A stretch of 62,055 nucleotides of DNA from Marivita sp. (lineage in GTDB: Bacteria; Pseudomonadota; Alphaproteobacteria; Rhodobacterales; Rhodobacteraceae). Below, in pieces: positions 51,846 to 60,815 of the stretch (positions are counted from its first letter, which is position 1; every line of letters starts with the position of its first letter). Made by a program: the position numbers and the translations under genes. Location: assembly GCF_020055675.1 (NCBI RefSeq), contig NZ_JAIPUS010000019.1:1-62055 (forward strand), given 5' to 3'. Under the pieces are notes generated by a model. It saw only the letters and a program-made list of their open reading frames with translations. It searched no databases and had not been told where the DNA came from.

Positions 51846-53377
51846 ATGATGCTTTCCCCCGCTTTGATGATGCGTGCCATGATCTTTTCCTGTGTCGCCT
51901 CGCTGGTGGGCATCTCGCCCACGAAGCGGCCTTCATTCATGACGTAAAGCCTGTCGGTGATGCCCAGAAGTTCAGGCATCTCCGACGAGATGACGATGAC
52001 CGCCTTGCCTTGCGCAGCAAGCTCGCGGATCACCGTGTAGATTTCGAATTTCGCGCCGACGTCGATGCCCCGGCAGGGCTCGTCGAGGATCAGGATATCG
52101 GGATCCGCGAACAGCCACTTGGACAGGACGACCTTTTGCTGGTTGCCGCCCGACAGGTTGATCGTCTCCTGTTCGATGCTGCTCGACTTGATGTTGAGCC
52201 GGTCGCGGTAGGTATCCGCGACCTCGGCCTCGCGCTTGGTGTTGACGACAACGCCGTTGGCCACGGCCTTGAGGTTCGCCAAAGGCACGTTGCGCCGGAT
52301 TGTCTGGTCCAGCACCAGCCCGTAGGTCTTGCGGTCCTCGGTGGCATAGGCCAGCCCCGCGTTGATCGCCGCGCGCACGTTGGACAGGTCGGCCACCTGC
52401 CCGTTGATCCTGGCGGTGCCACTGATATTGGCGCCATAGGACCGCCCGAAAAGGCTCATCGCCAGTTCCGTGCGCCCTGCCCCCATCAGCCCGGCGATGC
52501 CCAGCACCTCGCCCTTGTTGACGTGAAACGACACGTCCTTGACGACGGTCCGGTCGCTGTCGATGGGGTGATGCACGGTCCAGTTGGCGACCTCCATCGC
52601 CCGCACGCCGGTGCCGTGATCAACGCGCGGCGGATAGCGGTCGTCCAGCGACCGGCCAACCATGTCGCGGATGATATCGTCTTCGCTGATGCCATCCCTG
52701 CAATCCAGCCGCGACACCGCCGCCCCGTCGCGGATCACGGTGATCGTGTCGGCAACACGGGAAATCTCGTTGAGTTTGTGGCTGATCAGGATCGAGGTGA
52801 CCCCCTGCTTGCGGAACTCCATCATCAGTTGAAGCAATTGCTCGCTGTCCTGTTCGTTCAGCGAGGATGTCGGCTCGTCGAGGATCAGCAACCGCACGTC
52901 CTTGGACAGCGCCTTGGCGATCTCGACCAGTTGTTGCTTGCCCAGACCCAGATCGGCCACGGGCGTCTTTGGGTTTTCCTTCAGCCCGACGCGCGCCAGC
53001 AGGTCGGCGGCGCGGCGTTCGGTCTCGCGCCAGTCGATAACACCGCCGCGGCTGCGCTCGTTGCCCAGAAAGATGTTCTCGGCCACCGACAAAAGCGGGA
53101 TCAGCGCAAGTTCCTGGTGAATGATGATGATGCCGCGGTCTTCGCTGTCGCGGATCGACCCGAACTGCTGCACCGCGCCGTCGTAGACGATGTCGCCGGT
53201 GTAGCTGCCGTGCGGATAGACGCCCGAAAGCACCTTCATCAGTGTCGATTTGCCCGCCCCGTTCTCGCCGACCAGCGCGTGTATCTCGCCTTCTTCGACC
53301 TTCAGGCTGACATCGTCCAGCGCCTTGACCCCCGGAAATTCCTTGGTGATCCTGCGCATTTCGAGAATGGTCGCCAT
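51842..53377 (-). CDS. gguA: Sugar ABC transporter ATPase GguA (two ATPase domains)
   Basis: 511 residues with tandem ABC domains, as in XylG/MglA. The first has Walker [13 protein letters not shown], signature [15 protein letters not shown] and Walker [12 protein letters not shown]. The second has a modified P-loop [16 protein letters not shown], signature [15 protein letters not shown] and [21 protein letters not shown]. Paired with GguB and ChvE. Confidence 0.94.
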   Translation of the reverse strand: MATILEMRRITKEFPGVKALDDVSLKVEEGEIHALVGENGAGKSTLMKVLSGVYPHGSYTGDIVYDGAVQQFGSIRDSEDRGIIIIHQELALIPLLSVAENIFLGNERSRGGVIDWRETERRAADLLARVGLKENPKTPVADLGLGKQQLVEIAKALSKDVRLLILDEPTSSLNEQDSEQLLQLMMEFRKQGVTSILISHKLNEISRVADTITVIRDGAAVSRLDCRDGISEDDIIRDMVGRSLDDRYPPRVDHGTGVRAMEVANWTVHHPIDSDRTVVKDVSFHVNKGEVLGIAGLMGAGRTELAMSLFGRSYGANISGTARINGQVADLSNVRAAINAGLAYATEDRKTYGLVLDQTIRRNVPLANLKAVANGVVVNTKREAEVADTYRDRLNIKSSSIEQETINLSGGNQQKVVLSKWLFADPDILILDEPCRGIDVGAKFEIYTVIRELAAQGKAVIVISSEMPELLGITDRLYVMNEGRFVGEMPTSEATQEKIMARIIKAGESII

Positions 53378-53406
53378 GATCCGCTCCCCCGTCTTGAGTG
53401 GTAAAG

Positions 53407-53430
53407 CCCCCCGGTGTTGCCACCGGAGGG
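53407..53430 (-). other. Intercistronic hairpin between chvE and gguA
   Basis: A 10-base-pair stem (53430-53421 with 53416-53407, one G-U pair on the minus strand) and a 4-base loop in the 91-base gap. It is followed by only a short T run, so it probably trims or stabilises chvE mRNA relative to gguAB. Confidence 0.65.
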
Positions 53431-53468
53431 AGATGTGGCAACGGGTTTCCCCGCCGCCACCGGGAGGA

Positions 53469-54533
53469 TCATTCGATGTCCGACGCGTCGTAATAGCCCG
53501 ACTCGATCAGCACCGAATTGATGTTGCCTTCGGTGACCGGCACCGGCTCGAGCAGGTAGGACGGCACGACCAGAACACCGTTGTCATAGGTTTCGGTGTC
53601 GTTGATCTGCGGCTCGCCGCCCTGCAGCAGCGCATCGACCATGCCCACGGTCACACCGGCCAGTTCGCGGGTGTCCTTGAAGATCGTCGAATACTGGTCG
53701 CCGCGCAGGATCGCCTTGACCGAGGGGATTTCCGCATCCTGACCGGAGACGATCGGCATCGGCATGTCGCCCGAGCCGTAGCCCACGCCCCGCAGGGACG
53801 AGATGATGCCGATGGACAGACCGTCATAGGGCGACAGCACGCCGTGGACCGTCTCGTCGGTGTAGTTGGCGGACAACAGGTTATCCATGCGGGCCTGAGC
53901 GACAGACCCGTCCCAGCGCAGCGTCCCGACGGTATCCATGCCGGACTGGCCCGACACAACGGTGACGCGGCCATCGTCGATCATCGGCTGCAGCACCGAC
54001 ATGGCACCATCGTAGAAGAAGTAGGCGTTGTTGTCGTCGGGCGACCCGCCGAACAGCTCCACGTTCCATGTCTCGGCATCGGGGAACCGCTCTTCCAGAC
54101 CCTGCACCAGGGTGTTGGCCTGCTGCACGCCGACCTGGAAATTGTCGAAGGTGGCGTAGTAGCTGACGTCGCCCGAATCGCGGATCAAGCGGTCATAGGC
54201 CACGACGGGCACGTCCATCGCGGCGGCGTTGGCCAGCACGTTGGTCAGCGTGGTCCCGTCGATCGCCGCGATGACCAGCGCGTCAACGCCCTTGGTCAGC
54301 ATGTTCTCGATCTGCGCCAACTGGTTGGGAATGTCGTCCTCCGCGTATTGCAGATCGGTGGCATAGCCCGCCTCTTCGAACTGCTGCACCATGTTCTCGC
54401 CGTCGGCGATCCAGCGGGCCGAGGATTTGGTGGGCATCGAGATGCCGATGGTGCCGTTGTCCTGGGCGAATGCCGGGGTCATCAGAACGGCCGCGATTGC
54501 CGTCGCACCGAGTGCGCGTCGCGTGAAATTCAT
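53469..54533 (-). CDS. chvE: ChvE-type periplasmic sugar-binding protein
   Basis: 354 residues with a signal peptide ([20 protein letters not shown]) and a type I periplasmic binding fold. [16 protein letters not shown] at the mature N-terminus is typical of ChvE, a multiple-sugar binder (arabinose, galactose, glucose, fucose). The start at 54533 follows GGGAGGAAATT. First gene of the operon, divergent from a LysR gene as in Agrobacterium gbpR-chvE. Confidence 0.93.
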   Translation of the reverse strand: MNFTRRALGATAIAAVLMTPAFAQDNGTIGISMPTKSSARWIADGENMVQQFEEAGYATDLQYAEDDIPNQLAQIENMLTKGVDALVIAAIDGTTLTNVLANAAAMDVPVVAYDRLIRDSGDVSYYATFDNFQVGVQQANTLVQGLEERFPDAETWNVELFGGSPDDNNAYFFYDGAMSVLQPMIDDGRVTVVSGQSGMDTVGTLRWDGSVAQARMDNLLSANYTDETVHGVLSPYDGLSIGIISSLRGVGYGSGDMPMPIVSGQDAEIPSVKAILRGDQYSTIFKDTRELAGVTVGMVDALLQGGEPQINDTETYDNGVLVVPSYLLEPVPVTEGNINSVLIESGYYDASDIE

Positions 54534-54626
54534 AATTTCCTCCCTGGGTGGACGGAACCTTGTCATCCCGTCCTTCTTGCGTGCCGGTCCTCCGGCGACG
54601 GGTCAGGCTTGCGCCAATCCGTTATA

Positions 54627-54657
54627 TATATCAAATAGCGATTATGGATTTTGATAT
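54627..54657. promoter_or_regulatory. Inverted repeat TATATCAAA-N13-TTTGATATA, candidate GbpR site
   Basis: Perfect 9-base arms (54627-54635 and 54649-54657) between the divergent chvE and LysR starts, in a locally AT-rich island. The LysR gene begins 24 bases away. Position and size fit a LysR-family binding site that controls both genes. Confidence 0.65.
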
Positions 54658-54680
54658 AGCAATTTGGGTATAGCCAAAGC

Positions 54681-55658
54681 ATGTCCCAGACCCCACACCG
54701 CACGCAGGACGATCTTGTCCGGCGCGGGCTCAAGTTCTCGCAGCTGCGCCTGCTGGCCGCCCTGCGCGACAGCGGCCAGATCGGCACTGCCGCCGCACAG
54801 GTCGGCATGACGCAGCCCGCCGCGTCGCGGCTTCTGGCACAGCTCGACACGATGGCGGGCACACCGCTCTACACCCGCCACCCGCGCGGGGTGACACTGA
54901 CCGAGGCGGGCCACATCCTTGCCGATCAGGCCACGGCCACGCTCAAGGGTCTGGAGAGCGCCTACCGCAAGGTCGGCCAGATCGGCAGCGGTGTGCGTGG
55001 CCACGTTCGCGTGGGTTCTGTCACCGGCCCGTCGCTGGAACTGCTGCTGCCCGCCATGCGCGAGGCGCGGCTGGCCTATCCGGACATCTCGGTCACCGTG
55101 CGGGTCGAAACCTCGGACCGGTTGGCCGATGCGCTGCTGGCCGACGATCTCGACTTCTACATCGGGCGCGTGCCCGATTCCGCCGACGCGCGTCCCTTCG
55201 CCCTGCACAAGATCGGCGCCGAGCCGATCTCGCTGATCGTCCGCCTGCATCACCCGCTGTCGCGGGTCCCGGCGCCGACGCTGCAGGATTGCCTTGGCTT
55301 CGACTGGGTCATGCAACCCCCGGGCGGCCTGCTGCGCCGCACGGCAGAGACCTACCTGCTTGAACGTGGTCTGCCCCTGCCCCGCCGCGTGATCGGGACC
55401 ACCTCGATTCTCTTCACCCTCGCGCTGCTGCATGACACCAACGCCATCGCCCCCCTCGCCCGCGCGGTGGGCGACTTCTTTATCCAGCGCGCGGCGCTTG
55501 GCAGCCGGCTCGATATCCTGCCCGTGGCGCAGGACATGGCCGTGGCGGATTTCGGCCTTGTAAGCCGTGCTGGCGACCCCTTCAGCCCGGCTGTTGCCAC
55601 CCTGCGTGACCTGATCACGGCGCAGGCGGCCTCGAGCCGACCTGCCGCCCCGTCGTGA
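54681..55658 (+). CDS. gbpR: LysR-family regulator (GbpR-like)
   Basis: 325 residues. The N-terminal helix-turn-helix reads LKFSQLRLLAALRDSGQIGT and AAQVGMTQPAASRLLAQLD, followed by the LysR linker helix. The C-terminal effector domain runs from VRVGSVTGPSLELLLPAM. Divergence from chvE supports the GbpR assignment, a sugar-responsive regulator of the ChvE system. The effector sugar is not evident. Confidence 0.85.
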   Translation: MSQTPHRTQDDLVRRGLKFSQLRLLAALRDSGQIGTAAAQVGMTQPAASRLLAQLDTMAGTPLYTRHPRGVTLTEAGHILADQATATLKGLESAYRKVGQIGSGVRGHVRVGSVTGPSLELLLPAMREARLAYPDISVTVRVETSDRLADALLADDLDFYIGRVPDSADARPFALHKIGAEPISLIVRLHHPLSRVPAPTLQDCLGFDWVMQPPGGLLRRTAETYLLERGLPLPRRVIGTTSILFTLALLHDTNAIAPLARAVGDFFIQRAALGSRLDILPVAQDMAVADFGLVSRAGDPFSPAVATLRDLITAQAASSRPAAPS

Positions 55659-56078
55659 CACCGCGGTGTTGCGCAACCAATGCCGCCGGCAACCGTCCGA
55701 TCAACTGCGCCCGCCCATGTCCCGACAGCAAGGTTTGTCTGTCAAATCAAACCGTCAAGGACCGGGATTGGATGTCCTTCACCCCAAGTCGTTATTTTCA
55801 TGGTTTAAACGACTTCCGAAAAGACGGCGCGAATTTTCAAACGCGCCCCTGCGGTTCCGGCCATGCTGAGTATCGCTTACCGGGCTTCTGACGGCCGTTC
55901 CCTCTGCAAGAATGCGGTTCGAGCGTCATGCGCTTTTTGACTTTCACCCCTGAACGCATCCCACAATCAAAGTAAGGCGGGCGCCCGCGAAAGCCGGTCT
56001 CTCAAGCGACTTGACAGATAGTGCAGGTCGCGGATACCTAGCCCTCCACACTTCGAGGCGGCCTCGTCAAGGAAAGTC
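55659..56078. other. Gene-free region with two inverted repeats
   Basis: About 420 bases between gbpR and the XRE-cupin gene without a credible gene. It holds AAGTCGTT-N14-AACGACTT (55786-55793 with 55808-55815) and GGCGCG-N10-CGCGCC (55826-55831 with 55842-55847). The first could be a regulator site and the second a hairpin. Nothing else was recognised. Confidence 0.5.
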
Positions 56079-56687
56079 ATGGACGTTCAGAAAACGCGCG
56101 CGGCGCAGCCGGGGCAAATCACGCATCATGGTCGGAAAATAAAATACGTCCGCCTGCTCAAGGGGTACACCCTGAAGCAGCTTGCAGAGCTTGTGGGCTG
56201 TTCTGAAAGCATGGTTTCGAAGGTCGAGAACAGCAGATTGTCGCCGTCGCTGGCAATGCTGAACCGAATTGCCGTCGCTTTGGACGTGGGCGTGCCCGAT
56301 CTTCTTTTGCAAGAGGGCGATGACCTGACCGATGGCAAGGTGACGGTATTCCCGGCGAACCGCTTCGAAATCAGCGGGACGGATAAGGACGAGGCGCGCG
56401 CCGGAGTGTGGTTCGACCGGATCCTGCCGTTCGGGCGCGAAGGTCTGCTCCAGGTACAGATGCTGCACCTGGAACCGGGCGCGGAGCAACCGCGGTTCCT
56501 GCATCACGAAGGTGAAGAGCTGATCTTTGTTCTGGACGGCGTTCTGGACGTCATCGTCGAGGATCAGACCTATCGTGTAGGACGTGGCGACATGATCTAT
56601 TTCTCTTCCATGCTGGACCACCGATACGGCAATACCGGCGACAGCATGGCCCGGGCCTTCTGGGTCAATACACCCCCGACGATGTAG
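56079..56687 (+). CDS. XRE-family regulator with C-terminal cupin domain
   Basis: 202 residues. The HTH_3 domain (~19-75) reads GRKIKYVRLLKGYTLKQLAE and LVGCSESMVSKVENSRLSPS. A cupin_2 barrel follows at ~115-190 with the metal motif LHHEGEELIFVLDG and a second RYGNTGDS region. Such proteins sense small ligands of amine, amino acid or aromatic catabolism. AAGGAAAG precedes the ATG. It converges on, and overlaps by 23 bases, the molybdenum enzyme gene, which suggests control of that operon. Confidence 0.9.
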   Translation: MDVQKTRAAQPGQITHHGRKIKYVRLLKGYTLKQLAELVGCSESMVSKVENSRLSPSLAMLNRIAVALDVGVPDLLLQEGDDLTDGKVTVFPANRFEISGTDKDEARAGVWFDRILPFGREGLLQVQMLHLEPGAEQPRFLHHEGEELIFVLDGVLDVIVEDQTYRVGRGDMIYFSSMLDHRYGNTGDSMARAFWVNTPPTM

Positions 56688-58965
56688 GCGCCGATCCGGT
56701 CGCGGCATTCAACGCGGACCATACGGCAAAGGGTGTCGCCGGCATCGGCACGGTCTCCACACCGACCGCCCCCAAGGCATCCGCCACCGCGTTCACGACC
56801 GCCGCCAGGGCACCGACGGTCCCTGCCTCGCCTGCCCCCTTGGCGCCCAGCGCGTTGGCCGTTGTGGCCGATGGCCGTGAAACCACGTGCAGGGGCGGCA
56901 GATCCGACGCGCGCGGCATTGCGTAATCCATCAGGCTCCCGCTCAGAAGTTGACCGCTTTGGGTATCATGCACCAGCGCTTCGAGCAGGGCCTGGCCAAT
57001 CCCCTGCACGACGCCGCCGTGAACCTGACCTGTTGCCAGCATCGGGTTTACCAGGGTGCCCAGATCCTCCACCGCCCAGTAGCCGACAAGGTCAATGGCG
57101 CCCGTCTCGGGATCGATCTCGATTTCGGCGACGTGGCATCCATTGGGGAATGTCGGCGCCCGGGCCGCCAGCATCCGCTCTTCCGAAATGGTCAACGCCC
57201 GGCGCCGGACAAGCGACGCGACGTCGATGCGCCGGTCCGTGCCGGCCACCGCAAACGCCCCGCCTGCAAACACCACGTCGGCGGCGGCAACCTCGAGTTC
57301 GTCGGCCGCCTCCAGAATCAGGCGGTCGCGCAACGCCTCGGCACAGGCGGCAATGGCGGTTCCGGCGGCGGCCATGCTGCGGGAACCGAATGTCCCTGTG
57401 CCCTGTGCAACCTCGTCGGTATCTCCCAGCAGGACGCGCACGCCGCGCGGATCGAGCCCAAGTTCATCCGCCAGGATCTGGGCGAACGCGGTGCGGTGCC
57501 CCTGACCTGCGTCGCCGGTTCCCAGGCGCAGCCCGACGTGATCCGGTGACAGGTCGATACAGGCATATTCCGGCGCGGGCGCCGTGGCCGGCCCGCCCGC
57601 AATCTCTATGGCGCAGGCAAGGCCGATGCCGTGCAACCTGCCCCGTGCGCGCGCCCTTGCCGACCGCTCTGCGACCCCCGACCAGTTGGAGATATCGAGC
57701 GCGCAGTCCAGCGTCCCCACAAAATCGCCGCTATCATAGGTGAACCCCAACGGGTTGGTCCATGGCAGGGCGCTTGACGGGATCAGGTTCCGCCGACGCA
57801 GATCGACACGGTCGTACCCGAGCCGCGCGGCCGCGATGTCGATCATGCGTTCGATGACAAACGTTGCCTCCGGCCGGCCGGCACCGCGATAGGCGGCCAT
57901 GGTCTGGGTGTTGAGATGCAGACCTTCGACGCGGGCATGGATCGCGGGCAGCCGATACGGCCCGGCAAGCGACGGCAGGTTGCCCGTGGCCGAATGCAGG
58001 GCCGAGGGCCCGACATAGGCGCCCATCGCCGCGGCGACATCGACCTTCAGCGCAAGCAGCATCCCCTCCCCGTCCAACGCGAGCGTGGCGTCGACGATCT
58101 GTTCCCGTGCGTGCGGGCTGGCCAGCATGGCCTCTGCCCGCGTTTCGACCCAACCGACCGCACGTCCCGTCGCACGGGCCGCGGCAAGCAGGCATAGATG
58201 TTCGGGTGCTGGCGCATTGCGCATCCCGAACGATCCACCGCAACTGTCTGCCACAAGACGCAGCCGCTGGGCGGGGATGCCCATGGCGCTGGCCAGCCCG
58301 TCGCGCAGACGATGCGGGGCCTGCGTTCCCGCGTGCAGGATATAACGGCCTTCGCCGCTGTCCCATCGCGCCAGTGCCGAGCGCGGCTCCATCGTCATGG
58401 CGTGAACCCGGCTGATGGCAAGCCGCTGGCGTATCACATGCGGTGCATCGGCAAGGGTCCGTGCGACCCTCTCTGCGTTCCCGGTTTCGTGCAGAAAGAC
58501 GCGGTTGCCCGGCGCATCCGTCCAGACGCCCGGCGCGTTGCGGGCGCCTTCCAGATCGGCGGCGACGCGGGTCGCTCGCACCTCCAGAGTGACCATTTCG
58601 GCCGCCGCTTCGGCGATGTCACGTGTTTCGGCCACGACAGCCGCCACCGCCTCGCCGACATGGCGCACATGGCCCGATGCGAGTGTCGGAACCGGCGGCA
58701 GATGCGGCGGGTCTGCGGTGGCGGGTGCGCGGGATGCGCCAAGATCGTTGATCCCCGCCGCGATCAGATCGGCGGCGGTGAGGACTGTCAGGACGCCGGG
58801 CACCGCCCGCGCCTGCGACGTGTCGATCCTTTCGATCCGGCCCGCTGCGACATCCGAGCGGACGAAGACCAGCACAGCAGCCCCTGTCATGCGGTCGCCG
58901 GCGAAGACCGCGCCACCCGTGAGCAGCGCGATATCTTCATCCCGCGGAAGCGATTGCCCGATCAT
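56665..58965 (-). CDS. Xanthine dehydrogenase-family molybdenum-binding large subunit
   Basis: 766 residues. The Ald_Xan_dh N-terminal domain begins GQSLPRDEDIALLTGGAVFAG. Mo-cofactor motifs include AYRGAGRPE at about 358-366 and the catalytic Glu (about E713) in GAKGAGEAGTVGA. This is the hydroxylase type, without the Cys-bearing CO dehydrogenase loop. Start at 58965, four bases after the isochorismatase stop. No [2Fe-2S] or FAD subunit gene is in the window, although the operon is visible upstream for 5 kb, so electron-transfer partners must come from elsewhere or differ. Confidence 0.88.
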   Translation of the reverse strand: MIGQSLPRDEDIALLTGGAVFAGDRMTGAAVLVFVRSDVAAGRIERIDTSQARAVPGVLTVLTAADLIAAGINDLGASRAPATADPPHLPPVPTLASGHVRHVGEAVAAVVAETRDIAEAAAEMVTLEVRATRVAADLEGARNAPGVWTDAPGNRVFLHETGNAERVARTLADAPHVIRQRLAISRVHAMTMEPRSALARWDSGEGRYILHAGTQAPHRLRDGLASAMGIPAQRLRLVADSCGGSFGMRNAPAPEHLCLLAAARATGRAVGWVETRAEAMLASPHAREQIVDATLALDGEGMLLALKVDVAAAMGAYVGPSALHSATGNLPSLAGPYRLPAIHARVEGLHLNTQTMAAYRGAGRPEATFVIERMIDIAAARLGYDRVDLRRRNLIPSSALPWTNPLGFTYDSGDFVGTLDCALDISNWSGVAERSARARARGRLHGIGLACAIEIAGGPATAPAPEYACIDLSPDHVGLRLGTGDAGQGHRTAFAQILADELGLDPRGVRVLLGDTDEVAQGTGTFGSRSMAAAGTAIAACAEALRDRLILEAADELEVAAADVVFAGGAFAVAGTDRRIDVASLVRRRALTISEERMLAARAPTFPNGCHVAEIEIDPETGAIDLVGYWAVEDLGTLVNPMLATGQVHGGVVQGIGQALLEALVHDTQSGQLLSGSLMDYAMPRASDLPPLHVVSRPSATTANALGAKGAGEAGTVGALAAVVNAVADALGAVGVETVPMPATPFAVWSALNAATGSAPTSSGVY

Positions 58966-58969
58966 GACA

Positions 58970-59680
58970 TCACTCGGCCGCCTGCCGCGTACTGGCAAGA
59001 TCGCCAAGATGACTGGTCACCTCGTCAATATGCATGACGTCGGCATATTTGTGATGCAGGTCAAAGAGGTTCATCTTGTGGACCAGTTCATGCCGGTCAT
59101 AGGTGCACTCTTCCACAAGGGACACGTGCAGCCCGTTCGAATAGGCATCGACGCAGCTTGCCCGGACACAGCCAGAGGTGCTTTCGCCGCAGACGATCAC
59201 GCTTTGCACGCCAAGCATGTTGAGATGCGAAACCAGAGGGGTGCCTGCAAAGATGCTCGCCCGCTGTTTCTTGATAACGACATCGCCGGGTTCGGGCGCG
59301 AAATCCGGCCAGATCTCGAAATCTTCCGCCGTTTTCGGCGTGCTGTTCCGTCGTGTCGCGCCGACGCCCCGCGGCGCGTTCATGGCGCGGAAATCGGACG
59401 TGCAGTAAAAGATCGGGATGCCGGCGCCGCGGGCGGCGGCAATCAGCTCCTTGGTCGGTTCGATCGCCGCATGGGCATATTTCCCGCAGCTTGACGGGTA
59501 GGTATCCTGAAGCTCCAACGGGGGTTTGGCACCCCCCTTGTAGGCCATGTTGTACAGGTCGATCAGCAGCAGCGCGGGGTTCGGACCAACGAAGGTGTCC
59601 CGGCGGTAGGCGGAATAGATTTCCAGCAGATCGTCGGGGGCGACGTCCTTCCAGGCGTGATCCTCGAAATGGTCGGTCAT
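58970..59680 (-). CDS. Isochorismatase-family amidohydrolase (copy 1)
   Basis: 236 residues. Catalytic triad: Asp in ALLLIDLYNMAY, Lys in VVIKKQRASIF and nucleophile Cys in ESTSGCVRASCVDAYSNG. The family includes N-carbamoylsarcosine, maleamate and peroxyureidoacrylate amidases. AGGAGAAATTACC precedes the ATG at 59680. It sits between a half-permease gene and the Mo subunit, so it probably hydrolyses an amide or carbamoyl group of the same compound. Confidence 0.87.
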   Translation of the reverse strand: MTDHFEDHAWKDVAPDDLLEIYSAYRRDTFVGPNPALLLIDLYNMAYKGGAKPPLELQDTYPSSCGKYAHAAIEPTKELIAAARGAGIPIFYCTSDFRAMNAPRGVGATRRNSTPKTAEDFEIWPDFAPEPGDVVIKKQRASIFAGTPLVSHLNMLGVQSVIVCGESTSGCVRASCVDAYSNGLHVSLVEECTYDRHELVHKMNLFDLHHKYADVMHIDEVTSHLGDLASTRQAAE

Positions 59681-59696
59681 GGTAATTTCTCCTGTG

Positions 59697-60224
59697 TCAG
59701 AAAATTGCAGGGCCGATCTGAAGCCCCTCGGAAACTGCAAGTGCGGCCTGGGCAAACAGACCGGCCAGCACCGGCAGGACGGCGCAGGCGCTCATGCGCA
59801 GGGCGACGAAGGCCCAGCCCATGATTGGCGCCTCGTAGGCGAGGACGCGGTGCATGGCGAAGATCGACCAGCCGGCAAGCAGCGCGACGATCTGCGGCGT
59901 GCCGGCACCGCCCTCGTAGACGATCAGCGCAATCGGAAAGGAGGTCATCGGGCCGCCGGGCATGAATCCACCAAGGCCCGCGGCCAGAACGATCCCGATC
60001 AGCCCCGATTGCGGTCCGATGACCGATGCGATGTGTTCGATGGGCAGAGCCTGGGCCAGAAAGGAGGCAGCCAGCATCGCCAGCGGCAGACGAAGCGCGA
60101 GCGCACGGCCTTGCGAAACCGCAAAGCCTCCGCTGCGGCGCAGGCCGGCTTTGCCCTGCCGACGGTGCACCCAGACGGCAAGCGCGCCCGTAACCAGCCA
60201 GATCCCCGTCACGATCCAGATCAT
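59697..60224 (-). CDS. Half-size permease B (COG0701/DUF318-like)
   Basis: 175 residues with about five hydrophobic helices. It contains FMPGGPMTSFPIALIVYEGG followed by GTPQIVALLAGWSIFAMHRVL and EAPIMG. The same motif order occurs in the upstream half-permease. The family resembles ArsP/YraQ-type permeases but at half their length. The ATG overlaps the upstream stop (ATGA). The pair probably forms a heterodimer. Substrate unknown. Confidence 0.7.
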   Translation of the reverse strand: MIWIVTGIWLVTGALAVWVHRRQGKAGLRRSGGFAVSQGRALALRLPLAMLAASFLAQALPIEHIASVIGPQSGLIGIVLAAGLGGFMPGGPMTSFPIALIVYEGGAGTPQIVALLAGWSIFAMHRVLAYEAPIMGWAFVALRMSACAVLPVLAGLFAQAALAVSEGLQIGPAIF

Positions 60225-60754
60225 TCGCCGGGCACCTCCCGCAGTTTCAACGGCGTCACCTGGACCAGCCATCGCGCGATCAGCCCCGCGATCAGTGGCA
60301 GCGGCAAACAGACGACAAAGCGCAGGACGGTGAAATCGGCCCCCATGAAGGGCAATTCCCAAACGATGAGACGGTTCAGCCCGATCAGCGCCCAAGCCGC
60401 GACATAGGCGATCAGCGCCCCGGCATCGGCCCCGGCGATCCACAAGGCATAGACCAGCGGAAAGGAGGTGAACGGGCCGCCAGGTGTCACCATCCCCGCC
60501 GCCGTCGCCAGCGACAGCCCGACAAGACCGGACTGCGTGCCCAGCAAGCGCGAGACCTTTTCGCGATCCACGAGTTCCTGCACCAGCCCGCCGATCAGAA
60601 GACCGGCGGCGAGTTGCGGCAGGACAAGGATCAGCAGACCGCCCGCGTGTCCCAACGCCGCCCGGACGGCGCCGACCCCGCCGAGCCAGAAACACAACAG
60701 GCCCGACGCCGCGGCGATTGCACCGAAAACGCAATCGGACTTTGACACCTTCAT
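60221..60754 (-). CDS. Half-size permease A (COG0701/DUF318-like)
   Basis: 177 residues with about five helices. TPGGPFTSFPLVYALWIAGA, then ALIAYVAAWALIGLNRLIVW and ELPFMG match half-permease B position for position. It starts MKVSKSDCVFGAIAAASGLL at 60754 with a weak ribosome site. It lies 61 bases after the second isochorismatase gene and is coupled to half B. Confidence 0.7.
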   Translation of the reverse strand: MKVSKSDCVFGAIAAASGLLCFWLGGVGAVRAALGHAGGLLILVLPQLAAGLLIGGLVQELVDREKVSRLLGTQSGLVGLSLATAAGMVTPGGPFTSFPLVYALWIAGADAGALIAYVAAWALIGLNRLIVWELPFMGADFTVLRFVVCLPLPLIAGLIARWLVQVTPLKLREVPGE

Positions 60755-60815
60755 GCTTGCTCGATCCCTTTCCACAGGCGGCCGGGCCAGCTTTGCGCCG
60801 AAGTCTCGCCTCCAC

